This document shows, one piece after another, positions 14,419 through 22,023 of a stretch of DNA of 53,330 bases (positions within the stretch are counted from its first letter, which is position 1; every line of letters starts with the position of its first letter). The DNA is from a virus. Under the pieces are notes generated by a model. The model saw only the letters and a list, made by a program, of their open reading frames with translations. It searched no databases and was not told the origin of the DNA. The stretch is from positions 1-53,330 of the IMG/VR virus record IMGVR_UViG_3300022685_000036. The stretch is one strand, 5' to 3'. Position numbers and translations under genes: made by a program.

Positions 14419-17318
14419 TGACTGATCCACGCCTCGCCCACGCCCTGAAAGCCAGCTCCCGCGCGCGGGAGCTTTTTGCCGAGGCCGAGCGCCGCGGCAT
14501 CACGCTGCCGCCCCCGCGGTACCGCTTCGACAAGACGGTCCCCGACATCGACGTCGACATCAGCCCCTCGGGGCGCGACAGCCTCTTCGCCTACCTCAAG
14601 CACCGGTACGGCCACGTGGCACGCATCGGCAACCTCAGCACGATGCAGCCGCGTTCCGTGCTGGCCCGGTGCGGAAAGGCGCTCGGCATCCCCGAGCAGG
14701 CCACCCGCGCGGTGCGCAGCGTGTTGGTGGAGTACAGCTCGGGCGACTCGCGGTACGGCAGGGCGTTGGAAGACACCCTGCAGCACACCGACCCCGGCCA
14801 AGCGTTCATGCGCAAGCACCCGGAGATGGCGATGGTGTACGCGGCGGAGCAGTCCGCCAGCCACACCTCGGTTCACGCCGGAGGGGTGGTCGTCTCGCCG
14901 ACCCCGCTGACCAACTACGCCACCGTCCGCGACGGCGTGCTCCAGATGGAGAAGTACGGCGCGGAGAACCTGAACCTGCTGAAGATCGACATGCTAGGGC
15001 TGCGCACGCTGGCGGTGCTGGAAGAGCTGGCGCCGCCCGAGTCCTACTACCAGCTGCCGCTCACGGATCAGCGGGCATTTGACGTCATCAACGCTGGTCA
15101 CTTCTCCGGCATTTTCCAGTTCGAGGGCGACGCCCAGCGGCGCGTCTCCGCGCAGCTCCACATCACCGATTTCCGCACCATGGACCACATCACCGCCCTC
15201 TCCCGGCCCGGACCGCTGGGCGGCGGCGCGGCCAACCACTACATCAACCGCTCTCGCGGCTCGGAGCCGGTCACGTACCGCCACCCCAGCATGGCGGCGT
15301 ACCTCGGCGACACGCTAGGCGTGGTGCTGTACCAGGAGCAGGTCATGTCGATCTGCCGCGAGATCGGCGGTTTTAACTGGTCCGACATCACCGAGATCCG
15401 CCGCGCCATGAGCAAGCGCAAAGGCGAGGAGTGGTTTGCGCAGTGGGGCGCCAAGTTCGCCGCGGGCGCCGCGCGGCTCCACGGAATGACGCGCGAGGAC
15501 GCGGACGCCATCTGGGACGAGATCAACTCGTTCGGATCTTATGGAATGAACAAGTGCGTCACCGCTAACACTCGCATCAAGCTCTGTCACCCCAACCAGT
15601 GGCTTGGCAAGAACCCCACGATCGAGGAGCTGTACCTTCACTACGAGCGCCCAGGCCGCAAGGGTCGCCCAGCCAAGCTGCTCAGCTTCGACGGCGAGCG
15701 AGCCAAGCCCGCCGTGGTCAAGCGCATCCACAAAACAGGCGTGAAGCGGTGCATCGAGCTGGTCACAGCCGACGGGCGCAGCATCGAGCTGACGCCGGAC
15801 CATCGGCTGCTGATCAACGGCCAGTGGGCAACCGCCGGCACCGCACAGCTGGGCGACGAGCTGACGGCGGTCAGCCGCAAGCGGTGGATTAAGGACGGTC
15901 CAAACGCTGGGCGCGGCAAAGCGTGGCGCAAAGGTCGCGCTGGCGCTGGGATGTACGACGTTGGCCATGGCCGTTCCATGTTCGAAGCTGCATTCCGCCG
16001 CGAGCGCGCATCCGACCCCTGCGACGACTGTGGCAAGGCGAAGCAGCGCATGGAAGTTCACCACAACGACTTCAACCACGGCGCAGACCGCCCAGACGAT
16101 CTGGCTTGGCTTTGCTCCGGCTGCCACAAGCAACGCCACATGGACGCCGGCAACTGGCTAACCCCATACGCACGCGGTTGGACGCTCGACCACCCAGCCA
16201 TCATCACCGAGATCCGCGAAGCGGGCTACCAGGAGACGTACGACATCGAGATGGCCGAGGAGCCGCACAACTTCGTACTGGCCAACGGCATCGTCTCCCA
16301 CAACAGTCACACCGTCTCCTACGCCATCATCAGCTACTGGTGCGCGTACCAGAAAGCCACCCAACCCCTAGAGTTTGCCGCCGCGCTGCTCCGCCACGCC
16401 AAGCACGAGGAGCAGGCGGTGGAGCTGCTGCGGGAGCTGGACGAGGAGCAGCTGCCGGTGGTGATGTTCGACATCAAGCGTTCCCAACCCGATTGGTCCG
16501 TGCAGGACGGCCAGCTGGTGGGCGGCTGGCGGAACCTCAAAGGGGTCGGACCCAAACTCGCCGAAAAGTACGCGGCAAATCCCCCGGCCGAGCTCCCCGC
16601 CAGACACGTGCTGCGGTTCCCCTCGATTCACGCCACGCACGAGCGGTGGGGCGCGTTGTACGACCTGTCCGCCGCGCAACGCAGCGCCGAGCTGAGGTGG
16701 GTGCAGCGCGGCACGCCGCTCAAAGCCGCCGCCGCCGCCGCCGCCGCCGCGCCGGTGCTGCAGCCCGTGCGCGAGCTGGCCGATTTGGCGGACGACGAGA
16801 TCGCCACCGTTGTCTGCCTGATCCGCCGCCGGGACCGCCGCGACGAGAACGAAGAGGTGCGGCGCAAGCGGCGCGGCGGAGACTTTCTGCCCGGCCAGAC
16901 GAAGTTCCTTGACGTGTTCGTGACCGACGACAGCACCAAGCGCCCGGTGATCGTGCGGTTCAAGAGCCGGGTGTGGGACAAATACGGTCGGCGAATTGCC
17001 GACCATGCAGTTGACGATGAAGACTGGTTGTTGGTGCACGGCCGATGGCTTAAGCAGTTCAATATGCTGCTGGCGGCACGTGCGGTTTGCCTCACCAAAC
17101 CTGGACTCATCGGCAATGTCCCTAACTCTTCCCGAGCAGCGCCTTTGGGCGCGGCTCCAGAAGCAGATCCACGGCATGTACACGCGGGTGGAGAACATCG
17201 CAGAGTCGGGAACCCCGGACGTGTGGACGGCGCGAGCGGGGTGGATCGAACTCAAGGTACCGCGCCGCGCCGCGCGGGCGGCAACCCCAATCCTTGGGCC
17301 AGGAACCCTTCGCGTTGA
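14418..17318 (+). CDS. DNA polymerase III alpha, C-terminal half (palm acid residues to OB), with intein
   Basis: This 966-codon gene starts just before the palm motif VPDIDVDIS, whose D45 and D47 match the two metal-binding Asp of DnaE. The third, D191, is in LLKIDMLGLRTL. Fingers follow, interrupted by an intein (residues 380-629) after SYGMNK. Extein resumes at SHTVSYAIISYWCAYQK, then a helix-hairpin-helix (LKGVGPKLAEKY), an Ala-rich linker, and an OB-like domain ending near CLTKPGLIGN. The PHP domain and the GRGS part of the palm are missing here and are encoded at 23488-24525. The last 67 residues overlap the nuclease gene out of frame and are low-complexity. This is the catalytic half of the phage replicase. 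Confidence 0.9.
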   Translation: MTDPRLAHALKASSRARELFAEAERRGITLPPPRYRFDKTVPDIDVDISPSGRDSLFAYLKHRYGHVARIGNLSTMQPRSVLARCGKALGIPEQATRAVRSVLVEYSSGDSRYGRALEDTLQHTDPGQAFMRKHPEMAMVYAAEQSASHTSVHAGGVVVSPTPLTNYATVRDGVLQMEKYGAENLNLLKIDMLGLRTLAVLEELAPPESYYQLPLTDQRAFDVINAGHFSGIFQFEGDAQRRVSAQLHITDFRTMDHITALSRPGPLGGGAANHYINRSRGSEPVTYRHPSMAAYLGDTLGVVLYQEQVMSICREIGGFNWSDITEIRRAMSKRKGEEWFAQWGAKFAAGAARLHGMTREDADAIWDEINSFGSYGMNKCVTANTRIKLCHPNQWLGKNPTIEELYLHYERPGRKGRPAKLLSFDGERAKPAVVKRIHKTGVKRCIELVTADGRSIELTPDHRLLINGQWATAGTAQLGDELTAVSRKRWIKDGPNAGRGKAWRKGRAGAGMYDVGHGRSMFEAAFRRERASDPCDDCGKAKQRMEVHHNDFNHGADRPDDLAWLCSGCHKQRHMDAGNWLTPYARGWTLDHPAIITEIREAGYQETYDIEMAEEPHNFVLANGIVSHNSHTVSYAIISYWCAYQKATQPLEFAAALLRHAKHEEQAVELLRELDEEQLPVVMFDIKRSQPDWSVQDGQLVGGWRNLKGVGPKLAEKYAANPPAELPARHVLRFPSIHATHERWGALYDLSAAQRSAELRWVQRGTPLKAAAAAAAAAPVLQPVRELADLADDEIATVVCLIRRRDRRDENEEVRRKRRGGDFLPGQTKFLDVFVTDDSTKRPVIVRFKSRVWDKYGRRIADHAVDDEDWLLVHGRWLKQFNMLLAARAVCLTKPGLIGNVPNSSRAAPLGAAPEADPRHVHAGGEHRRVGNPGRVDGASGVDRTQGTAPRRAGGNPNPWARNPSR
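15555..16304 (+). mobile_element. Intein with HNH homing endonuclease domain
   Basis: The 250-residue insertion splits the polymerase between SYGMNK and SHTVSYA. Splicing residues are all present: Cys1 in block A (CVTANTRIKL), block B with TPDH (RSIELTPDHRLLIN), block F/G (ETYDIEMAEEPHNFVLANG then IVSHN), and Ser as +1 extein residue. Between the halves lies an HNH domain with zinc Cys pairs (CDDC, CSGC) and the catalytic MEVHHNDFN. It should splice itself out and could home into intein-free alleles. HNH is a less common intein nuclease than LAGLIDADG. The insertion point is an invariant part of the fingers, as expected for inteins. Confidence 0.92.
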
Positions 17319-17517
17319 CCAGCGGAAGTGGTTTCGCGCGGCGGCGCACGCCGGTGCCGAGGCTTGGGTGGTGGCGGAGCTGGACGGCAAGTCGCTCTAC
17401 GCCGCCATCCCGGCGGCAGACGTTCCCGCCGCTCACACGCTTCCCGGCACCGAGGCGCGCGCGCGGTGGGGCCACCCGACGCTCAAGTCGCTGTGGGCGG
17501 CAATCGCAAAAAGTTGA
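17116..17517 (+). CDS. VRR-NUC-like (PD-(D/E)XK) nuclease
   Basis: The start MSLTLPEQRLW at 17116 is chosen because the nuclease fold begins there; the first part of the longer frame is polymerase sequence in another phase. The 133-residue protein shows the restriction-fold core: E30 in the first helix, then GTPDVW (D35) and the strand GWIELKVP (E45-x-K47). A helix with LRVDQRKWFRAAAHAGAEAW and the strand WVVAEL follow, the VRR-NUC pattern. Family members resolve branched DNA. It overlaps the polymerase frame by about 200 bp. Confidence 0.82.
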   Translation: MSLTLPEQRLWARLQKQIHGMYTRVENIAESGTPDVWTARAGWIELKVPRRAARAATPILGPGTLRVDQRKWFRAAAHAGAEAWVVAELDGKSLYAAIPAADVPAAHTLPGTEARARWGHPTLKSLWAAIAKS

Positions 17518-17526
17518 AGAAAGTTG

Positions 17527-17555
17527 TTGCTTTCTGAACAGAAATCAGCGATAAT
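17527..17555 (+). promoter_or_regulatory. Early promoter 3 with 5' leader hairpin
   Basis: TTGCTT (17527-17532), 17-bp spacer with the TTCTGAACAGAA palindrome, GATAAT (17550-17555), then AGTCCTACGTTGAGGGG. The leader hairpin is GGGG-AACG-GCCCC (17569-17581). The ribosome-binding site here departs from the family (CTGGACTAACAGGATAC). It drives the gene at 17615. Confidence 0.88.
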
Positions 17556-17614
17556 AGTCCTACGTTGAGGGGAACGGCCCCGAAGCCAAAACTGGACTAA
17601 CAGGATACACGAAA

Positions 17615-17851
17615 ATGAAAGGCACCATCCGCAACATGAACACCGTCGCACGGGAGCTCTCCGCCGGTCGCGCCGCCGCCAAAAAGGCTGCTAAGAGCTT
17701 TGCAGTTCGCTCTTTGACCAAAGCCGGTACAGTCTCAAAGGTCGCTGATAGCCCCATGAACTTGACCGACACCTTGGAGCAAGCCGAGGCGCGTAAGGCC
17801 ATGATGGAGAAAATGAACCCCGGCCGCTCTTTCGTGATCGTCAAGATCTGA
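17615..17851 (+). CDS. Small basic protein, unknown
   Basis: The 78-residue protein is Lys/Arg/Ala-rich in its first half (AGRAAAKKAAKSFAVRSLTK) and ends with a helix and a strand (EARKAMMEKM; SFVIVKI). The composition suggests a nucleic-acid-binding or otherwise basic helical protein. It is transcribed from its own promoter and followed by a junction stem-loop and another promoter. No family is recognised. Confidence 0.7.
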   Translation: MKGTIRNMNTVARELSAGRAAAKKAAKSFAVRSLTKAGTVSKVADSPMNLTDTLEQAEARKAMMEKMNPGRSFVIVKI

Positions 17852-17861
17852 CTCGTACCCT

Positions 17862-17875
17862 CGCCAAGGACGGCG
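17862..17875 (+). repeat. Junction stem-loop CGCCAAGGACGGCG, copy 2
   Basis: An identical 14-bp element directly precedes promoter 4, so here it sits at the 3' end of the upstream transcript rather than before a ribosome-binding site. A run of A follows. Confidence 0.75.
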
Positions 17876-17885
17876 CAAAAACTTG

Positions 17886-17914
17886 TTGACTTCTGCGAAG
17901 CACTAGGCGATAAT
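17886..17914 (+). promoter_or_regulatory. Early promoter 4, without leader hairpin
   Basis: TTGACT (17886-17891), 17-bp spacer, GATAAT (17909-17914). The spacer starts TTCTG like the others but lacks the second half of the palindrome. The conserved leader hairpin is missing: CACCGTGTC leads straight to AACTGGAGACTGACA and the ATG at 17939. Confidence 0.82.
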
Positions 17915-17938
17915 CACCGTGTCAACTGGAGACTGACA

Positions 17939-18376
17939 ATGCAACCCCAGCTCAATTTCGAATCAATGTCCGGACCCGAGCTTGTCGAGTGGTACAACAA
18001 GCACGCCCACAAGCCTGTCACCAAGTTCGCTTCCCGCGCCAAAGGCATCGATCGATGCTGGAAGCTGCTGGACGCGATGCGGTTCGACGCTCCGGACGAA
18101 CAGCAAGAGACAGCAACCATGAACGAAGAAACCCAAATCAACACTCCTGACCCGGATCGCAGCGCAGCGATGGCCACCAGCTGGCAGGACCCCGAGGTCC
18201 GCGCCAAGCGTGCCGCTCGCCACGCCATCACCGTCAACGGCGAAACGTACAAGTCCATGTACAAGGCATTCGAGGTGCTGGGCCTGGATCTGAAGGACCA
18301 CGCCAAGGTGCGGATGCAGTGCGTTCAGAACGGCACCGTCGAGTACGAAGGCCACACCTTCAAGCTCGCCAGCTAA
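17939..18376 (+). CDS. Two-part small protein, possible DNA-binding modules
   Basis: The 145-residue protein has an N-terminal helical domain, ELVEWYNKHAHKPVTKFASR with KGIDRCW, a pattern (ELVxxYN, KKFxSRxxGxxR) common in phage and host proteins and probably DNA-binding. A polar linker follows (residues 55-85). The C-terminal part (ITVNGETYKSMYKAFEVLGL to GTVEYEGHTF) resembles the small helix-turn-helix modules of homing endonucleases (NUMOD/IENR type). No nuclease domain is present. A transcription or replication accessory role is possible. Confidence 0.7.
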   Translation: MQPQLNFESMSGPELVEWYNKHAHKPVTKFASRAKGIDRCWKLLDAMRFDAPDEQQETATMNEETQINTPDPDRSAAMATSWQDPEVRAKRAARHAITVNGETYKSMYKAFEVLGLDLKDHAKVRMQCVQNGTVEYEGHTFKLAS

Positions 18377-18415
18377 CCGAGCACTCTCTTGGTTCATGGG
18401 CACTGCGCCAAGGTA

Positions 18416-18437
18416 AGGAAAGTCAGCGACCTTTCCT
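18416..18437 (+). repeat. Leader stem-loop with diverged junction motif
   Basis: A diverged junction element CGCCAAGG (18406-18413) is followed by AGGAAAG-TCAGCGAC-CTTTCCT, a perfect 7-bp stem with an 8-nt loop. AACTGGAGATTGAAG and the ATG at 18489 follow. It replaces the usual short hairpin at this junction. Confidence 0.55.
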
Positions 18438-18488
18438 AGAGTTGTCGCTAGCAGGCCCACCATCAACCAAACTGGAGATTGAAGCGTT

Positions 18489-19265
18489 ATGAGAGCCTAC
18501 ACCGAAGACGACCTCCGCAGCGCTGCGCCGGCGGTTTTCGCAGAGGCCCCCGCCACCAACGTCAGCGGCAAGTACCAGTTCGTGAGCACCATCGACTTGG
18601 TGCGCGAGTTCTGGGACCGCGACTACGTCGTGGTCGACGCCGCGCAGGCCAGCGTCCGCAAGAACAGCTCCCGCGACTCGCTTCACGCCCTCCACATGCT
18701 GCGGCTCCAGCCGGCCAACGCGCCGCAGGAGCTTGACGGCCTGTTCCAGCAAATCCTGCTCAGCAACAGCCATCGCGGCCACAACGCGCTGAATTTCGGT
18801 GTCGGCATCTACCGCTTGGTCTGCACGAACGGAATGGTGGTCGGCAAGGCCGAGTCGCACTATCGGGCGCGGCACACGGGCAACGTCCATCAGACGATCG
18901 ACGAAGCGCTGCCGCACATCTTCCGTTCCCAGGAGCGGGCGCTGGAGCGCGTGGAGCGTTGGGCCGATATCGAGCTGACGCCTGCCCGCATCGAGCGCTT
19001 CGCCGACGAAGCCGCCGCGCTCCGCTCCGGGCGCTCGCCGCACGGCTACGACCTCGCCGACGTGCTGCGCGTGCGCCGCGCCGAGGACGAGGGCAACTCG
19101 CTGTGGCGCGTGTTCAACCGCGTGCAGGAGAACCTGACGCAGGGCGGCGTTCAGACAACCACCGCCAACGGCCAAACGCGCACCACCCGTCCTCTGCGCG
19201 GCATCGGACTCAACATGCGGTTCAACGCTGATCTCTGGGATCTGGCCGACGCGGTCGTAGCTTAA
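18489..19265 (+). CDS. DUF932 family protein
   Basis: The 258-residue protein matches the DUF932 phage/plasmid family. The family marks are FVSTIDLVREF near the start, ALNFGVGIYRLVCTNGMVV in the middle (residues 96-120), and RPLRGIGLNMRFNADLWDLA at the end. Members are common in large plasmids and phages and their function is not known. It has the shared leader and ribosome-binding site and belongs to the operon leading to ThyX. Confidence 0.82.
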   Translation: MRAYTEDDLRSAAPAVFAEAPATNVSGKYQFVSTIDLVREFWDRDYVVVDAAQASVRKNSSRDSLHALHMLRLQPANAPQELDGLFQQILLSNSHRGHNALNFGVGIYRLVCTNGMVVGKAESHYRARHTGNVHQTIDEALPHIFRSQERALERVERWADIELTPARIERFADEAAALRSGRSPHGYDLADVLRVRRAEDEGNSLWRVFNRVQENLTQGGVQTTTANGQTRTTRPLRGIGLNMRFNADLWDLADAVVA

Positions 19266-19282
19266 CCCCACAACTAAACCCC

Positions 19283-19298
19283 GCGCCAAGGACGGCGC
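19283..19298 (+). repeat. Junction stem-loop CGCCAAGGACGGCG, copy 3
   Basis: The longest copy of the junction element: GCGCC-AAGGAC-GGCGC, 5-bp stem. AACTGGAGAATGCAGCA and the ATG at 19318 follow directly. Confidence 0.8.
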
Positions 19299-19317
19299 CC
19301 AACTGGAGAATGCAGCA

Positions 19318-20217
19318 ATGCCAATTGCCCGCATAATCGGCGCAGGCTACTCCGGCCTGATCGCGGGGTTTGCGTTCCCGCAAATCCCGATCATCGAATC
19401 CGCCCCCGAACCAATCGAGCGCCACAAGGCTGTGCTGCGGTTCCGCACCGACCGCATCTCCGCGCTGACCGGCGTCGAGTTTCGGCGCGTGAACGTGCGC
19501 AAGGCAATCTGGTCCCACGGGCGCGAAACCGCGCCAACGGTCGCGCTGGCCAACCAGTACAGCATCAAGGTGCTGGGCCGCGTGGAGAACGACCGTTCGA
19601 TCTGGAATCTGGAACCGGTGGAGCGTTTCATCGCTCCGACCGACTTCTACTTCCAGCTCGTGGATCGGATGGCGGGTCGTATCAATTGGAATTTGAGTTG
19701 GGATTTCACAACGGCGTACGGGCCTGTGATCTCCACTGTGCCGCTGCCAACTCTGATCAAGATCAAGGGTCTTCACACAGGTCTGCACTTCGCCTCCGAG
19801 CCTATCGTCGTCGAGCGGTGTCATGTTCCGAAGTGCGACGTGTTTCAAACCATCTACTTCCCCGACCCCGAACTAGAGGTTTTTCGCGCGTCGATCACCG
19901 GCTCGATGCTGATTATGGAGTTTCGCGGTGAGCCCGCCATGGACGACTACCGCGCGGTGGCGGCGGCATTCGGGGTGGACCCAGAGATGCCGGGAACGCG
20001 CCACAATCAGCGGTACGGCAAGATTGCGCGCATAGCGGACGACGCCGCCCGCCGCGCGCTGTTGCATCGGCTGACCGCCGACCACGGCATCTACTCCCTC
20101 GGGCGGTTCGCCACGTGGCGCAACATACTGCTGGACGACCTGCCGCACGACTGCGCGGTGATCCGCCGCATTGAATCTGGCGGCGCGTACGCCGCCCAAC
20201 TGGAGGCTGCACGATGA
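19318..20217 (+). CDS. FAD/NAD-binding flavoprotein, ThyX neighbour
   Basis: The 299-residue protein starts with a dinucleotide-binding fold (MPIARIIGAGYSGLIAGFAF, GxGxxG). It ends with a second FAD-contact motif, YSLGRFATWRNILLDDLPHD, like the GRFxxWxxxxMD signature of UDP-galactopyranose mutase and amine oxidase-type flavoenzymes. The middle is not recognised and is shorter than in those enzymes. Its stop overlaps the ThyX start by 4 bp, so the two are made together; ThyX is also FAD-dependent. It may act on the product of ThyX or serve another redox step. The substrate is unknown. Confidence 0.72.
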   Translation: MPIARIIGAGYSGLIAGFAFPQIPIIESAPEPIERHKAVLRFRTDRISALTGVEFRRVNVRKAIWSHGRETAPTVALANQYSIKVLGRVENDRSIWNLEPVERFIAPTDFYFQLVDRMAGRINWNLSWDFTTAYGPVISTVPLPTLIKIKGLHTGLHFASEPIVVERCHVPKCDVFQTIYFPDPELEVFRASITGSMLIMEFRGEPAMDDYRAVAAAFGVDPEMPGTRHNQRYGKIARIADDAARRALLHRLTADHGIYSLGRFATWRNILLDDLPHDCAVIRRIESGGAYAAQLEAAR

Positions 20218-20975
20218 AAGTGACGCTGAAACGCTACACCCCCGACGCGCTCGACCTGCTGCTCGCGACCAAGGAGACCCGCCTGGGCGGCACGGATGAC
20301 CCTGCCCGCTGGTCCGAGGAGCGAAAGGCTGAGCATCTGCAGTACATGCTCGGCACCATCAAGTCCAGCTGGGAGTTCGTGGATTACGTCTTCCACATCA
20401 GCGGCGTCTCCCGTGCCTTCACTCATCAGCTGGTCCGCACCCGCCAGGGCAGCTACGCTCAGGAGAGCCAGCGCACGGTGGACGCGCGCGACAACGGCGT
20501 GGTCCTTCCGGAATTCGAAACGGCGGCTGGAGAGCTTGCATTCACGGCGATCACGGACAGGATCTTCCGAGCTTACGCGGAGATGATCGACGCGGGCGAA
20601 AAGCCGCAGAACGCTCGGGCCATCCTCCCGACCGCAACCGCCACGTCGATCTGGGCGAAGTTCAACCTCCGCACCCTCAGCGACATGGCTCGTGTGCGGC
20701 TCTGCACCCGCACCCAGGGCGAGTACCAGCGGGTGTTCCGAGAGATGTGCGACGAAGTTGTTGCGGTCCACCCCTGGGCCGAGCCGTTTCTGGCGGTCGA
20801 GTGCGTGGCGAGCGGCACCTGCGCGTTCCCCAATTATGGGCCGGACCACTGCCCGATCTACCACCCCTCGCTCGACCGCACCGAGGTGAAGCGCCAACAG
20901 CGTGAGCGGTTCTTCACCGCGCCCATCCATGAAGCCGCTCCGCAGCGAGGCAAAGACAGCCGGAGTATTGGATAA
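20214..20975 (+). CDS. thyX: Flavin-dependent thymidylate synthase ThyX, variant motif
   Basis: The 253-residue protein makes dTMP (or a derivative) from dUMP using FAD and methylene-tetrahydrofolate. The signature RHRx7S is present as RTRx7S: HQLVRTRQGSYAQES (R75, R77, S85), with Thr for the usual His. The second conserved block is NARAILPTATATSIWAKFNL then RTLSDMARVRLCTRTQGEY, where family members have NxRxLxHFxxLR. The C-terminus (residues 195-253) is longer than usual and has a Cys/His-rich GTCAFPNYGPDHCPIYHPS segment. The altered motif may change the chemistry, for example towards hydroxymethylation; this is speculative. Confidence 0.88.
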   Translation: MKVTLKRYTPDALDLLLATKETRLGGTDDPARWSEERKAEHLQYMLGTIKSSWEFVDYVFHISGVSRAFTHQLVRTRQGSYAQESQRTVDARDNGVVLPEFETAAGELAFTAITDRIFRAYAEMIDAGEKPQNARAILPTATATSIWAKFNLRTLSDMARVRLCTRTQGEYQRVFREMCDEVVAVHPWAEPFLAVECVASGTCAFPNYGPDHCPIYHPSLDRTEVKRQQRERFFTAPIHEAAPQRGKDSRSIG

Positions 20976-21328
20976 TGAAGATGAACGTGCCGTTGCACAA
21001 AATATTCCGTTACAACAAGAGCCTCGCGGCCAAGCTCCGCGAAGGCTACCCCGTGATGATCCAGCCGGACGAGACGGGGGACATCGTTGTTCGCGCTGCA
21101 GATCCGGACACAGGCGTTTATGATTCCATCGGCCAGATCCCGGCGGACAGCGCAGACGCCGACCCGAAGTTCGCCCACTACCCGGCGCTGCAGATGGTGC
21201 AACAAATCGCCGAGCGGCATAACCAGTGGCCGATCGAGTCCAAGCTCACCAAGCATTTCGTGCTTCACAAGAAGGAATACGCCGAGCCGTGGCTTGCGAT
21301 GCAGGTGGAAATTGATACTGGAGAATGA
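20975..21328 (+). CDS. Unknown protein after ThyX
   Basis: The 117-residue protein starts on the ThyX stop (TAATG). It has a strand-rich N-terminal half (YPVMIQPDETGDIVVRA) and a helix HYPALQMVQQIAERHNQWP, then ESKLTKHFVLHKKEYAEPW. It sits between nucleotide-metabolism genes. No motif is recognised. Confidence 0.7.
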   Translation: MKMNVPLHKIFRYNKSLAAKLREGYPVMIQPDETGDIVVRAADPDTGVYDSIGQIPADSADADPKFAHYPALQMVQQIAERHNQWPIESKLTKHFVLHKKEYAEPWLAMQVEIDTGE

Positions 21329-21331
21329 ACG

Positions 21332-21739
21332 ATGATTCTGATTGACATTGACGGCTGCATCAGCGACGACCGTTGGCGGTTGCCGCTTATTGATCACACC
21401 GCCCAAGACCCCTGGCACGACTACCACGTCGCCGCCGAGCACGACGAGCCCGCCAATCTGCACGTGATCACCGAGCCCGCCATCGCGCTCACAGCGATGC
21501 CGGCGCGATACGCGGAGATCCGGCGGCGGTGGCTGCGGCAGCACGCCCCAGCTGTTGTGCGGGTTGTGATGCGACCGGACGGCGACCATTCGTCGTCGCC
21601 GATCCTGAAGCGCAACATGCTCCGCTTCGTGCGCGGCCAGTTCCCCAGCGAGCGCATCCGCGCGGCCTACGACGACCGCGCCGACGTGGTGAGCATGTAC
21701 CGCCGCGCCGGGATCAACGCGGAGGTGTTGGCGGTATGA
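21332..21739 (+). CDS. HAD-family phosphatase-like protein
   Basis: The 135-residue protein begins with the HAD motif I, MILIDIDGCISDDRWR (D5 and D7), followed by DPWHDYHVAAEHDEPAN, as in the phosphatase half of T4 polynucleotide kinase-type proteins. The Lys of motif III may be in ILKRNMLRF, and motif IV in YDDRADVVSMY. It may remove phosphates from nucleotides or DNA ends. The ACTGGAGAATGAACG site lies before the start; the stop overlaps the next ATG (ATGA). Confidence 0.75.
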   Translation: MILIDIDGCISDDRWRLPLIDHTAQDPWHDYHVAAEHDEPANLHVITEPAIALTAMPARYAEIRRRWLRQHAPAVVRVVMRPDGDHSSSPILKRNMLRFVRGQFPSERIRAAYDDRADVVSMYRRAGINAEVLAV

Positions 21740-22023
21740 GCAGCGATCCCCTTCAGAACCTGGAGCGCGCCGCCGCCACTTTCCGGGAGCGCAACGCGCA
21801 GTACGGCGATTCCTGGCGGCGATTCGGAACGGTTGCGGCGGCGCTGTTTCCCGACGGCGTCACCATCCGCACCGAGGCCGACTGGGCGCGGTGGGGCGTG
21901 CTGTTCCACGTGATCGACAAGCTCAGCCGCTACGCCGGAGCGCCGCACCGCGATTCGGCTCACGACCTGATCAACTACGCTGCGATGTTGGAGGCACTGA
22001 CCAACGATGTGGGCAGCGGTTGA
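21736..22023 (+). CDS. DUF1599/DUF6378-like nucleotide-associated protein
   Basis: The start MSSDPLQNLERAAATF at 21736 overlaps the upstream stop. The 95-residue all-helical protein carries FRERNAQYGDSWRRFG and HVIDKLSRYA then DSAHDLINYAAMLEAL. This is the YGDSW, K-x-x-R, and DxxxDLxNYA pattern of small phage proteins linked to nucleotide metabolism and modification. It lies between the HAD phosphatase and the exonuclease. Biochemical function is not established. Confidence 0.68.
   Translation: MSSDPLQNLERAAATFRERNAQYGDSWRRFGTVAAALFPDGVTIRTEADWARWGVLFHVIDKLSRYAGAPHRDSAHDLINYAAMLEALTNDVGSG

Noticed and set aside
15315-16139. Leftward frames opposite the polymerase and intein
   Set aside because: Antisense shadows of a GC-rich gene; the forward frame has full polymerase and intein motifs.
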